From NCBI RefSeq assembly GCF_002321025.1, contig NZ_DCLL01000060.1, positions 1-19,267 of the forward strand: DNA of 19,267 nucleotides, given 5' to 3'. Made by a program: the position numbers and the translations under genes. The number at the start of each line of letters is the position of its first letter. Position 1 is the first letter of the stretch. Below the pieces are notes generated by a model. That model made no database searches. It was not told the DNA's origin and worked only from the letters and a program-made list of their open reading frames with translations. Positions 1 to 7,315 of the stretch are shown piece after piece. This DNA is from Acinetobacter lwoffii (GTDB lineage Bacteria > Pseudomonadota > Gammaproteobacteria > Pseudomonadales > Moraxellaceae).

Positions 1-44
1 GTTTTATCAGAAGTTTTAATCTTCATCACCGCCGATGGATGTGC

Positions 45-72
45 ATTCTACAGGATTCCCAACCCAATACAA
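45..72 (-). promoter_or_regulatory. Putative sigma70 promoter reading leftwards out of the window
   Basis: On the minus strand a -35-like TTGTAT (72-67) and a -10-like TAGAAT (50-45) are separated by 16 bases. No complete gene follows inside the window. The bases downstream contain a possible ATG at 26-24 with only a weak ribosome site, so the transcript may encode a protein or a stable RNA beyond the left edge. The general look (TAGAAT followed by GCAC) resembles strong stable-RNA promoters in this genus, but that is an impression. Confidence 0.4.
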
Positions 73-142
73 CCCTTATTTTTAAATAATTCAGCAAAAT
101 CATCACGATTGTTTATTTATTCTACAAAAATCGCGCTTTTCT

Positions 143-1219
143 TCATTTCTTGAGCATTAAAGGGACTGAATTGGATAAATGACTTAATCTTTTTTCAGTT
201 TTATTCTGTTCTTGAAAGCGTAAAGGCCGGCAATCTATGTATTCACAATAACCCCCTTCCCCATTTTCGGTTTCTTCATTTATTTTCACTTGATAACTAA
301 AACTTCCTACATAGCCCGCTGCCAGGCCAAATTTAAAATCTCCACGACTTTGACCTTGTACCCAGATACAAGTACCGTCTGCATTTTCATAACACCATTC
401 AAATTCGCGCGGCAAATACATACTTTGCCGATTGGGTGTCGTGACACACGGATAAACACGATGAACTTTAAAATAAACTTTTCGATCGAACATTTGGGTC
501 CGCATGTTTTTTAAATCACGGAGATATATCCGCGACTGAACAATACGATTAAAACCATCCCGAATCTGCGCCAACAACAGTTGCCTGTTTTCACTGAGAT
601 TAATAATTTGATAAGTCAGGAAGGCCAAAGGTAGATAAGGAAAGTTAAAACTCCGCGCGTATTCAAAGCTTCCAAGACCATCGATCGTATACTGCTGCGC
701 TTTATAGTTCACCGTTCCCTGACAATGACACAACAAAGACCAGTGATCTGCCAAGGAAAAACGCATTTGGGTAAAATGAGAAATCAGTTGAGTGGTCTGA
801 ATATTTAAATCAAAACTGAGTTCCGAGTCAGAACGCTGCAAACGAAAATTTGGAAAACTTCCACTCAATTGCTCCCGATCCAGAAACTGAAACAGACCCG
901 ATTTAAAATGACAGTCCTGCTTGACCGAATAATGATGCAATTGCCCCACCATATGCGGACTCGAACTGCAAATCACGGTGGCGGTATCTAAGGCTGTGGT
1001 TTCGATTGCACTGGGGTTTGCCAGCATGGGCGCATTGGGTTGCCCGATAATACTCAGAAAGTTTAAATAATAGAGCGGTGCCGGAAGTCCGGGGATCATT
1101 AATCCTTGATGAATAATTTTATATTTTGAGGTAGGGCCATGATAGGCGGGATAGCGCGAAACAGTAGGAGTCTGATTCAGCTGTTTCGAACGATCTAAAA
1201 AATCTTGAAGAAACCGCAT
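143..1219 (-). CDS. Conserved protein of unknown function (possibly DUF6670 family)
   Basis: A 358-residue protein with no signal peptide, no clear membrane segment and no catalytic motif that I recognise. It is rich in aromatic residues and has a Trp/Tyr/Gly-rich C-terminal half (about residues 270-330) that looks beta-stranded. It resembles proteins widespread in Acinetobacter that I tentatively connect with DUF6670; the family name is from memory and uncertain. The ATG is preceded by AAGGAG at good spacing. The gene begins 18 bases after the pssA stop, so it is probably the last cistron of rlmJ-pssA-this gene. That context might hint at a lipid or envelope role, but this is only inference. 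Confidence 0.75.
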   Translation of the reverse strand: MRFLQDFLDRSKQLNQTPTVSRYPAYHGPTSKYKIIHQGLMIPGLPAPLYYLNFLSIIGQPNAPMLANPSAIETTALDTATVICSSSPHMVGQLHHYSVKQDCHFKSGLFQFLDREQLSGSFPNFRLQRSDSELSFDLNIQTTQLISHFTQMRFSLADHWSLLCHCQGTVNYKAQQYTIDGLGSFEYARSFNFPYLPLAFLTYQIINLSENRQLLLAQIRDGFNRIVQSRIYLRDLKNMRTQMFDRKVYFKVHRVYPCVTTPNRQSMYLPREFEWCYENADGTCIWVQGQSRGDFKFGLAAGYVGSFSYQVKINEETENGEGGYCEYIDCRPLRFQEQNKTEKRLSHLSNSVPLMLKK

Positions 1220-1237
1220 CTCAGACTCCTTATATTT

Positions 1238-2059
1238 TTATAATGTACTCGATCTTTTTGCCATAAAGGTGGTTACAAAACCAGACAAGGCATAGAGAAT
1301 AGAAATGACCAGAATGCCAACAGGAATATTATAAGTCATCGCTGCAAAGACGAATACGGCAATTGGTAGGACAAAAAATGGAACCCGTTTACGTTCTACA
1401 GTTTTGAATGAATAATATTTGATATTGGAAATCATCAACAAGCCCACCGCAATAATGACCACTGCATTAATGACCTGAAGAGAAGGTTCACGAATATCAA
1501 AGATTTCTGGAAAATCCAGACCGACCCAGACCAACGACACAATCATGATGGCAGCCAGAGGACTGGCCACACCGATAAAATAACGTTTGTCGACTACGCC
1601 AATCTGTACATTGAAACGTGCCAGACGGAACGCAGCACACGCGGTATAAACAAAACAGGCTGCCAGACCAATACGGCCCAAATCACTCAAGCCCCAGCTA
1701 TACATCAAAATAGCGGGAGCCACACCAAAAGCCAGCATGTCAGAAAGAGAATCGAACTGTTCGCCGAATGGACTTTGTGCACCAATGGCACGTGCCACAC
1801 GTCCATCCAACCCATCTAGTAATGCCGCAATAAAGATTGCGTAAATGGCTTGCTGAAAATCACCATTCATACTGGCAATAATCGAGTAGAAACCTGACAA
1901 CAACGCGGCCGTTGTAATCAGGTTCGGCCATAGATAGATGCCTCGACGCTTAACTTTTTGCCCTTCCTGAGTATGCTCCTCTTCTTCCACCTCAAAGGTG
2001 ATACCATCAAAAGGCACTTCAGTTGAAGAGTCGCGTTCCGGTTTGCTTATATTTGTCAT
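1238..2059 (-). CDS. pssA: CDP-diacylglycerol--serine O-phosphatidyltransferase
   Basis: This integral inner-membrane enzyme makes phosphatidylserine from CDP-diacylglycerol and L-serine, the first committed step to phosphatidylethanolamine. The 273-residue protein carries the full CDP-alcohol phosphotransferase signature D-x2-DG-x2-AR-x8-G-x3-D-x3-D: D82, D85, G86, A89, R90, G99, D103 and D107. Several hydrophobic segments fit the multi-helix fold from about residue 43 to 265. The first ~35 residues form an acidic, soluble N-terminal extension with a run of four glutamates. This is the membrane-type (Bacillus-like) enzyme rather than the peripheral PLD-type PssA of E. coli. The ATG is preceded by AGGAT, and the gene starts 38 bases after rlmJ ends. 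Confidence 0.93.
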   Translation of the reverse strand: MTNISKPERDSSTEVPFDGITFEVEEEEHTQEGQKVKRRGIYLWPNLITTAALLSGFYSIIASMNGDFQQAIYAIFIAALLDGLDGRVARAIGAQSPFGEQFDSLSDMLAFGVAPAILMYSWGLSDLGRIGLAACFVYTACAAFRLARFNVQIGVVDKRYFIGVASPLAAIMIVSLVWVGLDFPEIFDIREPSLQVINAVVIIAVGLLMISNIKYYSFKTVERKRVPFFVLPIAVFVFAAMTYNIPVGILVISILYALSGFVTTFMAKRSSTL

Positions 2060-2097
2060 TCTTGTCGATCCTAGCTATGACCTGATCTTTGAAAAAA

Positions 2098-2955
2098 TTA
2101 CTCGCCCACTAACCAACGAACTGCAGCGTGACCACCATTTTCACTCATGCGAAGATGCGGGAATAACCACTGTAATGCTTCATCAGCATCTTCAGAAAAT
2201 TTCCAAGGTGGGTTAATCACCAGCAAACCACAACCGTTCAAACCTACTGGAGTATCATCCGGCCATACACAGACTTCACAAACCAGTTGACGGCGGATAC
2301 CGGTCTTGAACATTTTCTTCTCGAAGCGTTCAATCATGGCACGGTCTTTAATTGGATACCAAACGGCGAATACACCTGTCGGCCATTTCTTATACGCGGC
2401 AACCAGCAGTTCGACCAACTGCGGGAAATCTTTACGCTCCAGCTCATACGGCGGATCGATCATCACCAGACCACGTTTTTCTTTCGGTGGAATAACCGCT
2501 AACAGACCTTCGTATGCATCACGTTCATGCAAACCCGCACGCTTGTCAAAAATATTATGACGAAGTTGCTGGAATACATCGCGCTGCATTTCAAAAATGG
2601 TCGCTTTATCAATCTCACGCATGCCTTCTAAAGCAAACCACGGTGAACCCGGGTAAGCACCCTTACCAAAGTTTTCACGCATGTTTTCAACAATTTTCAA
2701 ATATTGCTGTACGCCTTCGGGCGCATTACGCTTGATCGAATCATCCAGCTTAATAAGACGATGAATACCGTTTAAAAACTCACCTGATTTTTGCGCTTCG
2801 GCAGTCGATAAATCATATTTACCTGCACCACCATGTGTATCTACATAGCGATAAGGTTTGTCTTTTGCATTCAGTCGAGTCAACAACTGAAGCAATAAAA
2901 CGTGCTTCATGACATCGGCAAAGTTGCCTGCGTGGTAAGAGTGACGGTAATTCAT
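2098..2955 (-). CDS. rlmJ: 23S rRNA (adenine(2030)-N6)-methyltransferase RlmJ
   Basis: RlmJ transfers a methyl group from S-adenosylmethionine to N6 of A2030 in 23S rRNA. The 285-residue protein begins with the family's conserved N-terminus (NYRHSYHAGNFADVMKH) and contains the N6-adenine methyltransferase catalytic motif DPPYE at residues 167-171. A glycine-rich SAM-binding segment (DTHGGAGKYD) lies at about 39-48. Length matches the family. The ATG has an AGGAAT ribosome site. It is the first gene of the probable operon with pssA, with an extended -10 promoter just upstream. Confidence 0.95.
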   Translation of the reverse strand: MNYRHSYHAGNFADVMKHVLLLQLLTRLNAKDKPYRYVDTHGGAGKYDLSTAEAQKSGEFLNGIHRLIKLDDSIKRNAPEGVQQYLKIVENMRENFGKGAYPGSPWFALEGMREIDKATIFEMQRDVFQQLRHNIFDKRAGLHERDAYEGLLAVIPPKEKRGLVMIDPPYELERKDFPQLVELLVAAYKKWPTGVFAVWYPIKDRAMIERFEKKMFKTGIRRQLVCEVCVWPDDTPVGLNGCGLLVINPPWKFSEDADEALQWLFPHLRMSENGGHAAVRWLVGE

Positions 2956-2983
2956 GTTTCAATTATTCCTAAGATCAATTGCT

Positions 2984-2992
2984 ATTTTAACA
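2984..2992 (-). promoter_or_regulatory. Extended -10 promoter for the rlmJ-pssA operon
   Basis: On the minus strand the sequence reads TGTTAAAAT, an extended -10 element (TGn plus TAAAAT), 28 bases upstream of the rlmJ ATG. The -35 region (CTGAAC at 17 bases) is weak, as is usual for extended -10 promoters. Confidence 0.45.
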
Positions 2993-3072
2993 TGAAAAAC
3001 TATTTCGTTCAGAAACGATTATTGCACTAAAATAGCGGACCTTTTTTTACCACACTATCGAGAATTGAAAAA

Positions 3073-3675
3073 ATGGAAGCAGTTATCATCCCAGGGGATT
3101 GGAATGTTGATCAAATCTTAGATGATTTAGATCAACATGGCTTTAGTATTGTTGACGATGCTTACTCTAGCGAATATCAACATGCAGTGAGTCAAGAATG
3201 CTTAAGCCACTTAAACGAATTTCGTAATGCAGCCATTCAAAATGGTGTCGTTAACAACATCCGTAGTGATCATATTCTTTGGTTACAACCTGAATTTCAA
3301 ATTTCCCACCGACACATTCAAACCCTTCAACAATTTTCTCAAATTTTAAACCGCGCGTTTTATTTAGGCATCAAAGATGTCGAAGCGCATTTCGCTTGCT
3401 ATCACGCGGGTGAGTTCTATGCCCTGCACCGTGACAACCCCCAAAGTAAAAATGGCCGGATGATTTCCAGTGTGTATTATTTACATGACCAATGGCAGAA
3501 GGACTGGGGCGGTGAACTGCGCCTGCAGGATAAAGAGGGCCAGTGGCATATTATCCAGCCAAAACCAAACCGAATGGCGCTGTTCCAGAGCGATTTATTA
3601 CATGAAGTTTTAATCTCTAAACAGCAACGTCTATCTATTACCGCCTGGCTAAGAAGTGATACCTCACTGCTCTAA
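3073..3675 (+). CDS. 2-oxoglutarate/Fe(II)-dependent oxygenase (prolyl 4-hydroxylase-like fold)
   Basis: A 200-residue soluble protein with the facial triad of Fe(II)/2-oxoglutarate dioxygenases: H119 and D121 in the segment ALHRDNP, and H177 in LLHEVL. R186 ten residues later is placed to bind the 2-oxoglutarate carboxylate. The core also has the WGGELRL strand (145-151) typical of the prolyl 4-hydroxylase-type superfamily. The substrate cannot be read from the sequence; bacterial relatives hydroxylate proteins or small molecules. It is transcribed divergently from rlmJ, with 117 bases between the starts. A TAAAAT at 3028-3033 is a possible -10 but lacks a good partner. Fold assignment is firm; the biological role is open. 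Confidence 0.85.
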   Translation: MEAVIIPGDWNVDQILDDLDQHGFSIVDDAYSSEYQHAVSQECLSHLNEFRNAAIQNGVVNNIRSDHILWLQPEFQISHRHIQTLQQFSQILNRAFYLGIKDVEAHFACYHAGEFYALHRDNPQSKNGRMISSVYYLHDQWQKDWGGELRLQDKEGQWHIIQPKPNRMALFQSDLLHEVLISKQQRLSITAWLRSDTSLL

Positions 3676-3745
3676 GACGCGCTGCCGCTTTAAATTTTAA
3701 TTTTTAACCTCATATAGCCATTATTGAGAAATGAGGATTGCGTTG

Positions 3746-4273
3746 ATGCGATTAACAACCAAACAGATTATTCAACGTCTGGGTGAAACTGACCAATTGT
3801 ATTTAAAAGGCAATACGCCGGAATTAACGCTTGAACGCGCTGATCTTCGTTTACAGCTGGTGACTTTAAGTGAACTGCGTCAGGAACAGCGACATTTCCT
3901 GCAAGAAGCTGTAGTGTTGCTGGAACAAGGACGGGTAGAATTTGAAGAAATGCCGCTGCGCATGTATATCAACCTATCTTTGCATCTGGCCAAGGCCTAT
4001 ATGATGTTCTTTGAATTGACCAAAGAGCACCATTTCGCCCTGATTACCCAGCAAATTCTAAAACCAATGGCGAGTTATGAACATGGCGATATTTATTTCT
4101 TCCTGGCCTATGCCAGCGCCAGTAAAAATGAGCCGGCCCTGACCCGTCACTGGTTAGGTAAATACACTATGACTGCCGAATTTGAGCTGGAATTATTACA
4201 GCAGCATCATGCATTTAATGATTATCGTCAGCACGAATGGTTTAACAAAATATTAAAAAGTAAAATGCATTAA
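3746..4273 (+). CDS. Small helical protein of unknown function
   Basis: I do not recognise a family. The protein is about 175 residues, soluble, leucine- and glutamate-rich, and predicted mostly alpha-helical, with repeated amphipathic segments that loosely recall TPR-type helices (about residues 50-140). An in-frame ATG exists at 3731, but the GAGG at 3733-3736 sits well before the ATG at 3746, so I chose the later start. The gene follows the oxygenase by 70 bases on the same strand and may be cotranscribed with it. It ends 10 bases before a strong hairpin terminator. Confidence 0.7.
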   Translation: MRLTTKQIIQRLGETDQLYLKGNTPELTLERADLRLQLVTLSELRQEQRHFLQEAVVLLEQGRVEFEEMPLRMYINLSLHLAKAYMMFFELTKEHHFALITQQILKPMASYEHGDIYFFLAYASASKNEPALTRHWLGKYTMTAEFELELLQQHHAFNDYRQHEWFNKILKSKMH

Positions 4274-4283
4274 GCCAAAGAAC

Positions 4284-4310
4284 AAAAACGCCTCAGATGA
4301 GGCGTTTTTT
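4284..4310. terminator. Bidirectional rho-independent terminator
   Basis: An AACGCCTC / GAGGCGTT stem is flanked by A-runs on the left and T-runs on the right, so it can end transcription in both directions: the plus-strand gene ending at 4273 and the minus-strand DUF2789 gene ending at 4364. Confidence 0.85.
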
Positions 4311-4363
4311 AATGCAAGTTATATCGTCTTATTCTAGATATCAGAAAAGCTCAGGAAAAATGA

Positions 4364-4621
4364 TTAGGCAGGTTGGCGTCTATAGGCGTCCATGTGCAGT
4401 TGCTGATTCAGTTCATCGACCCAAATTGCCCAATCATCATCTTGTACCAAATGACTGATCAACAATGAACGTTGAGCTTTATTCCAAAACGGCGCATCGT
4501 GCAAGGACAACCCTGCTGGCAGTTGATGGGTGCGTACATACAATTCAATAGCCGCAGGACTATTGGCGAGACCGAGCTGAGAAAACAAGAGCTCTAAGGA
4601 TGGTTGGTTCTTTGCGAGCAT
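4364..4621 (-). CDS. DUF2789 domain protein, paralogue 3
   Basis: This 85-residue protein is the last of three tandem DUF2789 paralogues. It shows the family pattern: an N-terminal LELLFSQLGL helix, a THQLP turn, the APFWNKAQ centre and a C-terminal DDDWAIWVDELNQQLH helix. The function of DUF2789 is unknown; the proteins are small, acidic and probably cytosolic, with no signal or membrane segment. The ATG follows a strong AAGGAGG. Unlike the upstream pair, it sits after a terminator (4683-4711), so it probably has its own promoter in 4622-4682. Confidence 0.88.
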   Translation of the reverse strand: MLAKNQPSLELLFSQLGLANSPAAIELYVRTHQLPAGLSLHDAPFWNKAQRSLLISHLVQDDDWAIWVDELNQQLHMDAYRRQPA

Positions 4622-4682
4622 CGCGCCCTCCTTATATCAGATAAATTGTAATTATTTATAGATCTAACTTATAAGATAAGAC

Positions 4683-4711
4683 AAAAAAAACCTAGTCCTT
4701 TGACTAGGTTT
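4683..4711 (-). terminator. Rho-independent terminator after the middle DUF2789 gene
   Basis: The stem AAACCTAGTC / GACTAGGTTT (4688-4697 with 4702-4711) has a four-base loop and, read on the minus strand, is followed by a T-run. It lies 26 bases beyond the stop of the DUF2789 gene at 4737. Confidence 0.85.
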
Positions 4712-4736
4712 GTTGTTTCTTTTTGTATGAATGCAT

Positions 4737-4991
4737 TTAAACGCTTTGTTTGTCGCTTTCCACATGTAAAAGCTGATTTAACTTGTCAATAATGACAATC
4801 CATTCATCATCTTGGTGCCAATGTTCACGCAGGAAGGCACTTTGTCCCTCACTCCAGAATTCGGCATCTGGCAATGCGACTTCAGATGGCAATTGATGGG
4901 TATGGGTAAATTGATTAATTGAGGCTTCATCAGAAGGCAAACCCAATTGTTCAAATAATAATTCTAAAGTTAACTGTTGTTCCGTAAGCAT
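4737..4991 (-). CDS. DUF2789 domain protein, paralogue 2
   Basis: An 84-residue protein with the same plan as its two neighbours: LELLFEQLGL near the N-terminus, a THQLP turn, AEFWSEGQ in the centre and DDEWIVIIDKLNQLLH at the end. GGAG with a seven-base spacer precedes the ATG. The gap to the upstream paralogue is about 50 bases without an obvious terminator, so these two are probably cotranscribed. The function is unknown. The sequence has diverged clearly from both neighbours, which suggests old duplication rather than a recent tandem copy. Confidence 0.88.
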   Translation of the reverse strand: MLTEQQLTLELLFEQLGLPSDEASINQFTHTHQLPSEVALPDAEFWSEGQSAFLREHWHQDDEWIVIIDKLNQLLHVESDKQSV

Positions 4992-5042
4992 AAATAGACT
5001 CCATCGTAGCGTTAAATTATGAGCGTGTTGAGATTCGAATTC

Positions 5043-5321
5043 TTAGGTTGATTTATGGCTGGGTATGTCACAGGAACCTGAACCCTCTGCCTCAATATGT
5101 AATTGTTCATTTAACACATCGACAAAAATGGCCCAGTCATCATCTTTCTTCCAGTGACTGATCAGAAAGTCATGCTGTGATTTACTCCAAAAAGGAGCTT
5201 TATGCAGTGGCACATCCATACCAATTTGATGCGTACTAATAAACTCATCAATGGCTTCCGGACTCGAATCCAGACCCAATTGTTCAAAGAAAAGTTCGAA
5301 GGTAGCGCGTTGCTCTAACAT
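5043..5321 (-). CDS. DUF2789 domain protein, paralogue 1
   Basis: The first gene of the DUF2789 triplet. I start it at the ATG ending at 5319, giving 92 residues, because GGAGG lies five bases upstream of that codon and because the resulting N-terminus (MLEQRATFELFFEQLGL) aligns with the MLxxxQ starts of both paralogues; a further ATG at 5333 overlaps the ribosome site. Core motifs are APFWSKSQ and DDDWAIFVDVLNEQLH. It carries an extra C-terminal tail of about 10 residues (with one Cys and a His) that the other two lack. Function unknown. Confidence 0.87.
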   Translation of the reverse strand: MLEQRATFELFFEQLGLDSSPEAIDEFISTHQIGMDVPLHKAPFWSKSQHDFLISHWKKDDDWAIFVDVLNEQLHIEAEGSGSCDIPSHKST

Positions 5322-5436
5322 CTGAACCTCCATCTTTTTATCTATAATCTTGTTTCTACCTTAGATGGCTCATAGCGAAAACTCAGTTGTCTCTCCTTCA
5401 CAGCTTGTTATTTTTTGTTGATTAAAGTGAGTGATA

Positions 5437-5467
5437 TAAAAAAAGCACCCCAAATGGAGTGCTTTTT
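5437..5467 (-). terminator. Rho-independent terminator of mdh
   Basis: Read on the minus strand, AAAAAGCAC is followed by an imperfect stem-loop, GTGCTTTTTTT and more T-rich sequence. It begins 24 bases after the mdh stop codon. Confidence 0.8.
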
Positions 5468-5490
5468 CAACTTAATCTGAAAAGATCAAA

Positions 5491-6477
5491 TTATTTAAGC
5501 ATGTCAGCAATTGCTGCGCGCTCTTCTTCAAGTTCATTCAACGTGAAGTTGATACGCTCTTGACTGAATTCGTCGATTTCTAGACCTTGAACGATTTTGT
5601 ATTCACCGTTTTCAGTCGTTACAGGGAAACCGAACATTACGCCTTCAGGAATACCGTAAGAACCGTCAGAAGGAATACCCATAGTTACCCATTCGCCGTT
5701 TGTACCAAGAGCCCAATCGCGCATATGGTCGATTGCAGCGTTAGCAGCAGAAGCAGCAGAAGACAAACCACGTGCTTCGATAATCGCAGCACCACGTTTA
5801 CCAACAGTCGGAAGGAATGTATTTGCATTCCATTCTTGGTCGTTAATCATGTCTTTAACGCTTTCGCCGTTAATTGTTGCAAAACGGTAGTCGGCATACA
5901 TGGTTGGAGAGTGGTTACCCCAAACTGTAAGATTTTTGATGTCTTTAACCGCTTTACCAGTTTTAGCAGCAATTTGAGATGCAGCACGGTTGTGGTCAAG
6001 ACGTAACATTGCAGTGAAGTTTTTCGCTGGAAGATCTGGAGCAGATTTCATTGCGATGTAAGCATTCGTGTTTGCAGGGTTACCAACAACTAGAACTTTA
6101 ACGTCACGGCTTGCAACTTCGTTCAATGCTTGACCTTGACCGATGAAGATTTCACCGTTCACTTTAAGCAGGTCAGCACGTTCCATACCTGGACCACGTG
6201 GACGTGAACCAACTAATAACGCATAGTCAGCATCTTTAAATGCAACTTTAGGATCATCAGTACCGATCATGTCTTCTAGTAATGGGAATGCACAATCTTG
6301 AAGCTCCATCATTACGCCTTTAAGCGCTTGTTGAGCTTTCTCAAAAGGAACTTCGAGCAATTGCAAAATCACTGGTTGATCTTTACCTAGCATTTCGCCG
6401 CTTGCGATACGGAATAATAGGCTGTAACCAATTTGACCTGCAGCGCCAGTAACGGCAACACGAACTGCTTGCTTCAT
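5491..6477 (-). CDS. mdh: Malate dehydrogenase (NAD-dependent)
   Basis: Malate dehydrogenase interconverts L-malate and oxaloacetate with NAD in the citric acid cycle. The 328-residue protein has the Rossmann glycine motif GAAGQIG (11-17). E42 at the end of the second strand suggests a preference for NAD. Substrate arginines lie at R94 and R100 (in PRGPGMER) and R164. The catalytic pair is D161 (RLDHNRA) and H189 (WGNHS). The overall pattern is that of the cytosolic-type MDH found in many beta/gamma-proteobacteria and eukaryotic cytosol, not the E. coli type. The start follows GGAGA at good spacing, and a terminator follows the stop. Confidence 0.97.
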   Translation of the reverse strand: MKQAVRVAVTGAAGQIGYSLLFRIASGEMLGKDQPVILQLLEVPFEKAQQALKGVMMELQDCAFPLLEDMIGTDDPKVAFKDADYALLVGSRPRGPGMERADLLKVNGEIFIGQGQALNEVASRDVKVLVVGNPANTNAYIAMKSAPDLPAKNFTAMLRLDHNRAASQIAAKTGKAVKDIKNLTVWGNHSPTMYADYRFATINGESVKDMINDQEWNANTFLPTVGKRGAAIIEARGLSSAASAANAAIDHMRDWALGTNGEWVTMGIPSDGSYGIPEGVMFGFPVTTENGEYKIVQGLEIDEFSQERINFTLNELEEERAAIADMLK

Positions 6478-6644
6478 CTAATTATCTCCAATTGAGGATA
6501 TTCAATGCGATTAAATAGTTAGTATTTAATCTAATAATCGTAAACGCGAAAGATTGTACTCCAATCCTTTGCCAGATGCATATAAAAGAGGACGGATTTC
6601 ACCTAAAGTCTGATAGGAAATATAAATTAAATCGGCAAAAAAGC

Positions 6645-7283
6645 TCAGTATGTTCCTTTTATTGTGACAGTTTTTGGGCATGTATTAATAATGTTGGCAG
6701 GACAGGATTTGTAATTGCCATTGGGGCGATAACAGACCTTGATCGAGGTAAGCACGCTAGCTGACTGAGTCTGCTGGCAGTTGAATCGCAAGGCATTGCC
6801 CGGTAATTGCGGATTAATTTTCAGGAATTTGGCTCGCAATGTATCGACAGAAATCGTGATATTTTCCTGTTCCGTCAGTTCCGCAGGCACTTTGAGACGA
6901 TCTGCATAATTGATAATCGTCCGGAAATACTGACTGGCATTCATCGGCACGCAGCCACCGATATTGCGCCATAAAATTGTCCGGGTATTGTCATCCGGCA
7001 TGATCCTGGCCACTACCTTGGACTGCAGTGGTGACAGTTTCGCAGAGCTATTGGTCGTACAATTTTGTGATGTGGTCTGAGGATATAAGCCGGAGATATT
7101 CAGCGAATAACCTTCCAGACATTTTCGTTTCTTGGCATATTCAGGGTACAGGCTACATAGGGCCGGGACCATTTGTACATCCATGACATAGTCTGTCGGC
7201 GCAGCAAACGCTGCCGGACTGCTGGCCAAAAATACAAGCGTAACCGATCCAGCCCAGACTCGACGATCCTTCATTATTTTCAT
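6645..7283 (-). CDS. RNase T2-fold secreted protein with lost catalytic residues
   Basis: A 212-residue exported protein. Residues 1-28 form a signal peptide ending AAFAA. The rest has RNase T2 family landmarks, but the active site is gone. The first catalytic block, normally HGLWP-like, reads ISGLYPQ (63-69), with Ser64 where the nucleophile-side His should be. The second, normally HEWxKHGTC, reads ILWRNIGGC (103-111): Trp, Gly and Cys remain while both His, the Glu and the Lys are replaced. Several cysteines (C43, C55, C75, C111, C169, C184, C194, C202) fit the disulfide-rich fold. It is probably a binding protein rather than a nuclease. I chose the ATG at 7283 with GGTGA upstream; a TTG at 7304 is less likely. 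It starts 32 bases after the transglycosylase stop and is likely cotranscribed. Confidence 0.72.
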   Translation of the reverse strand: MKIMKDRRVWAGSVTLVFLASSPAAFAAPTDYVMDVQMVPALCSLYPEYAKKRKCLEGYSLNISGLYPQTTSQNCTTNSSAKLSPLQSKVVARIMPDDNTRTILWRNIGGCVPMNASQYFRTIINYADRLKVPAELTEQENITISVDTLRAKFLKINPQLPGNALRFNCQQTQSASVLTSIKVCYRPNGNYKSCPANIINTCPKTVTIKGTY

Positions 7284-7315
7284 GAATAAATCACCATCCC
7301 CCAATAATTTTAATT

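Noticed and set aside
1..153. Open plus-strand frame without stop from base 1 to about 153
   Set aside because: Its translation shows no family resemblance, it has no start in view and it overlaps the 3' end of a better-supported minus-strand gene.
6551..6566. GATTG-N5-CAATC inverted repeat upstream of mdh as an operator
   Set aside because: The half-sites are only five bases, and the element is equally explained by a -10-like TACAAT on the minus strand; no known regulator site is matched.
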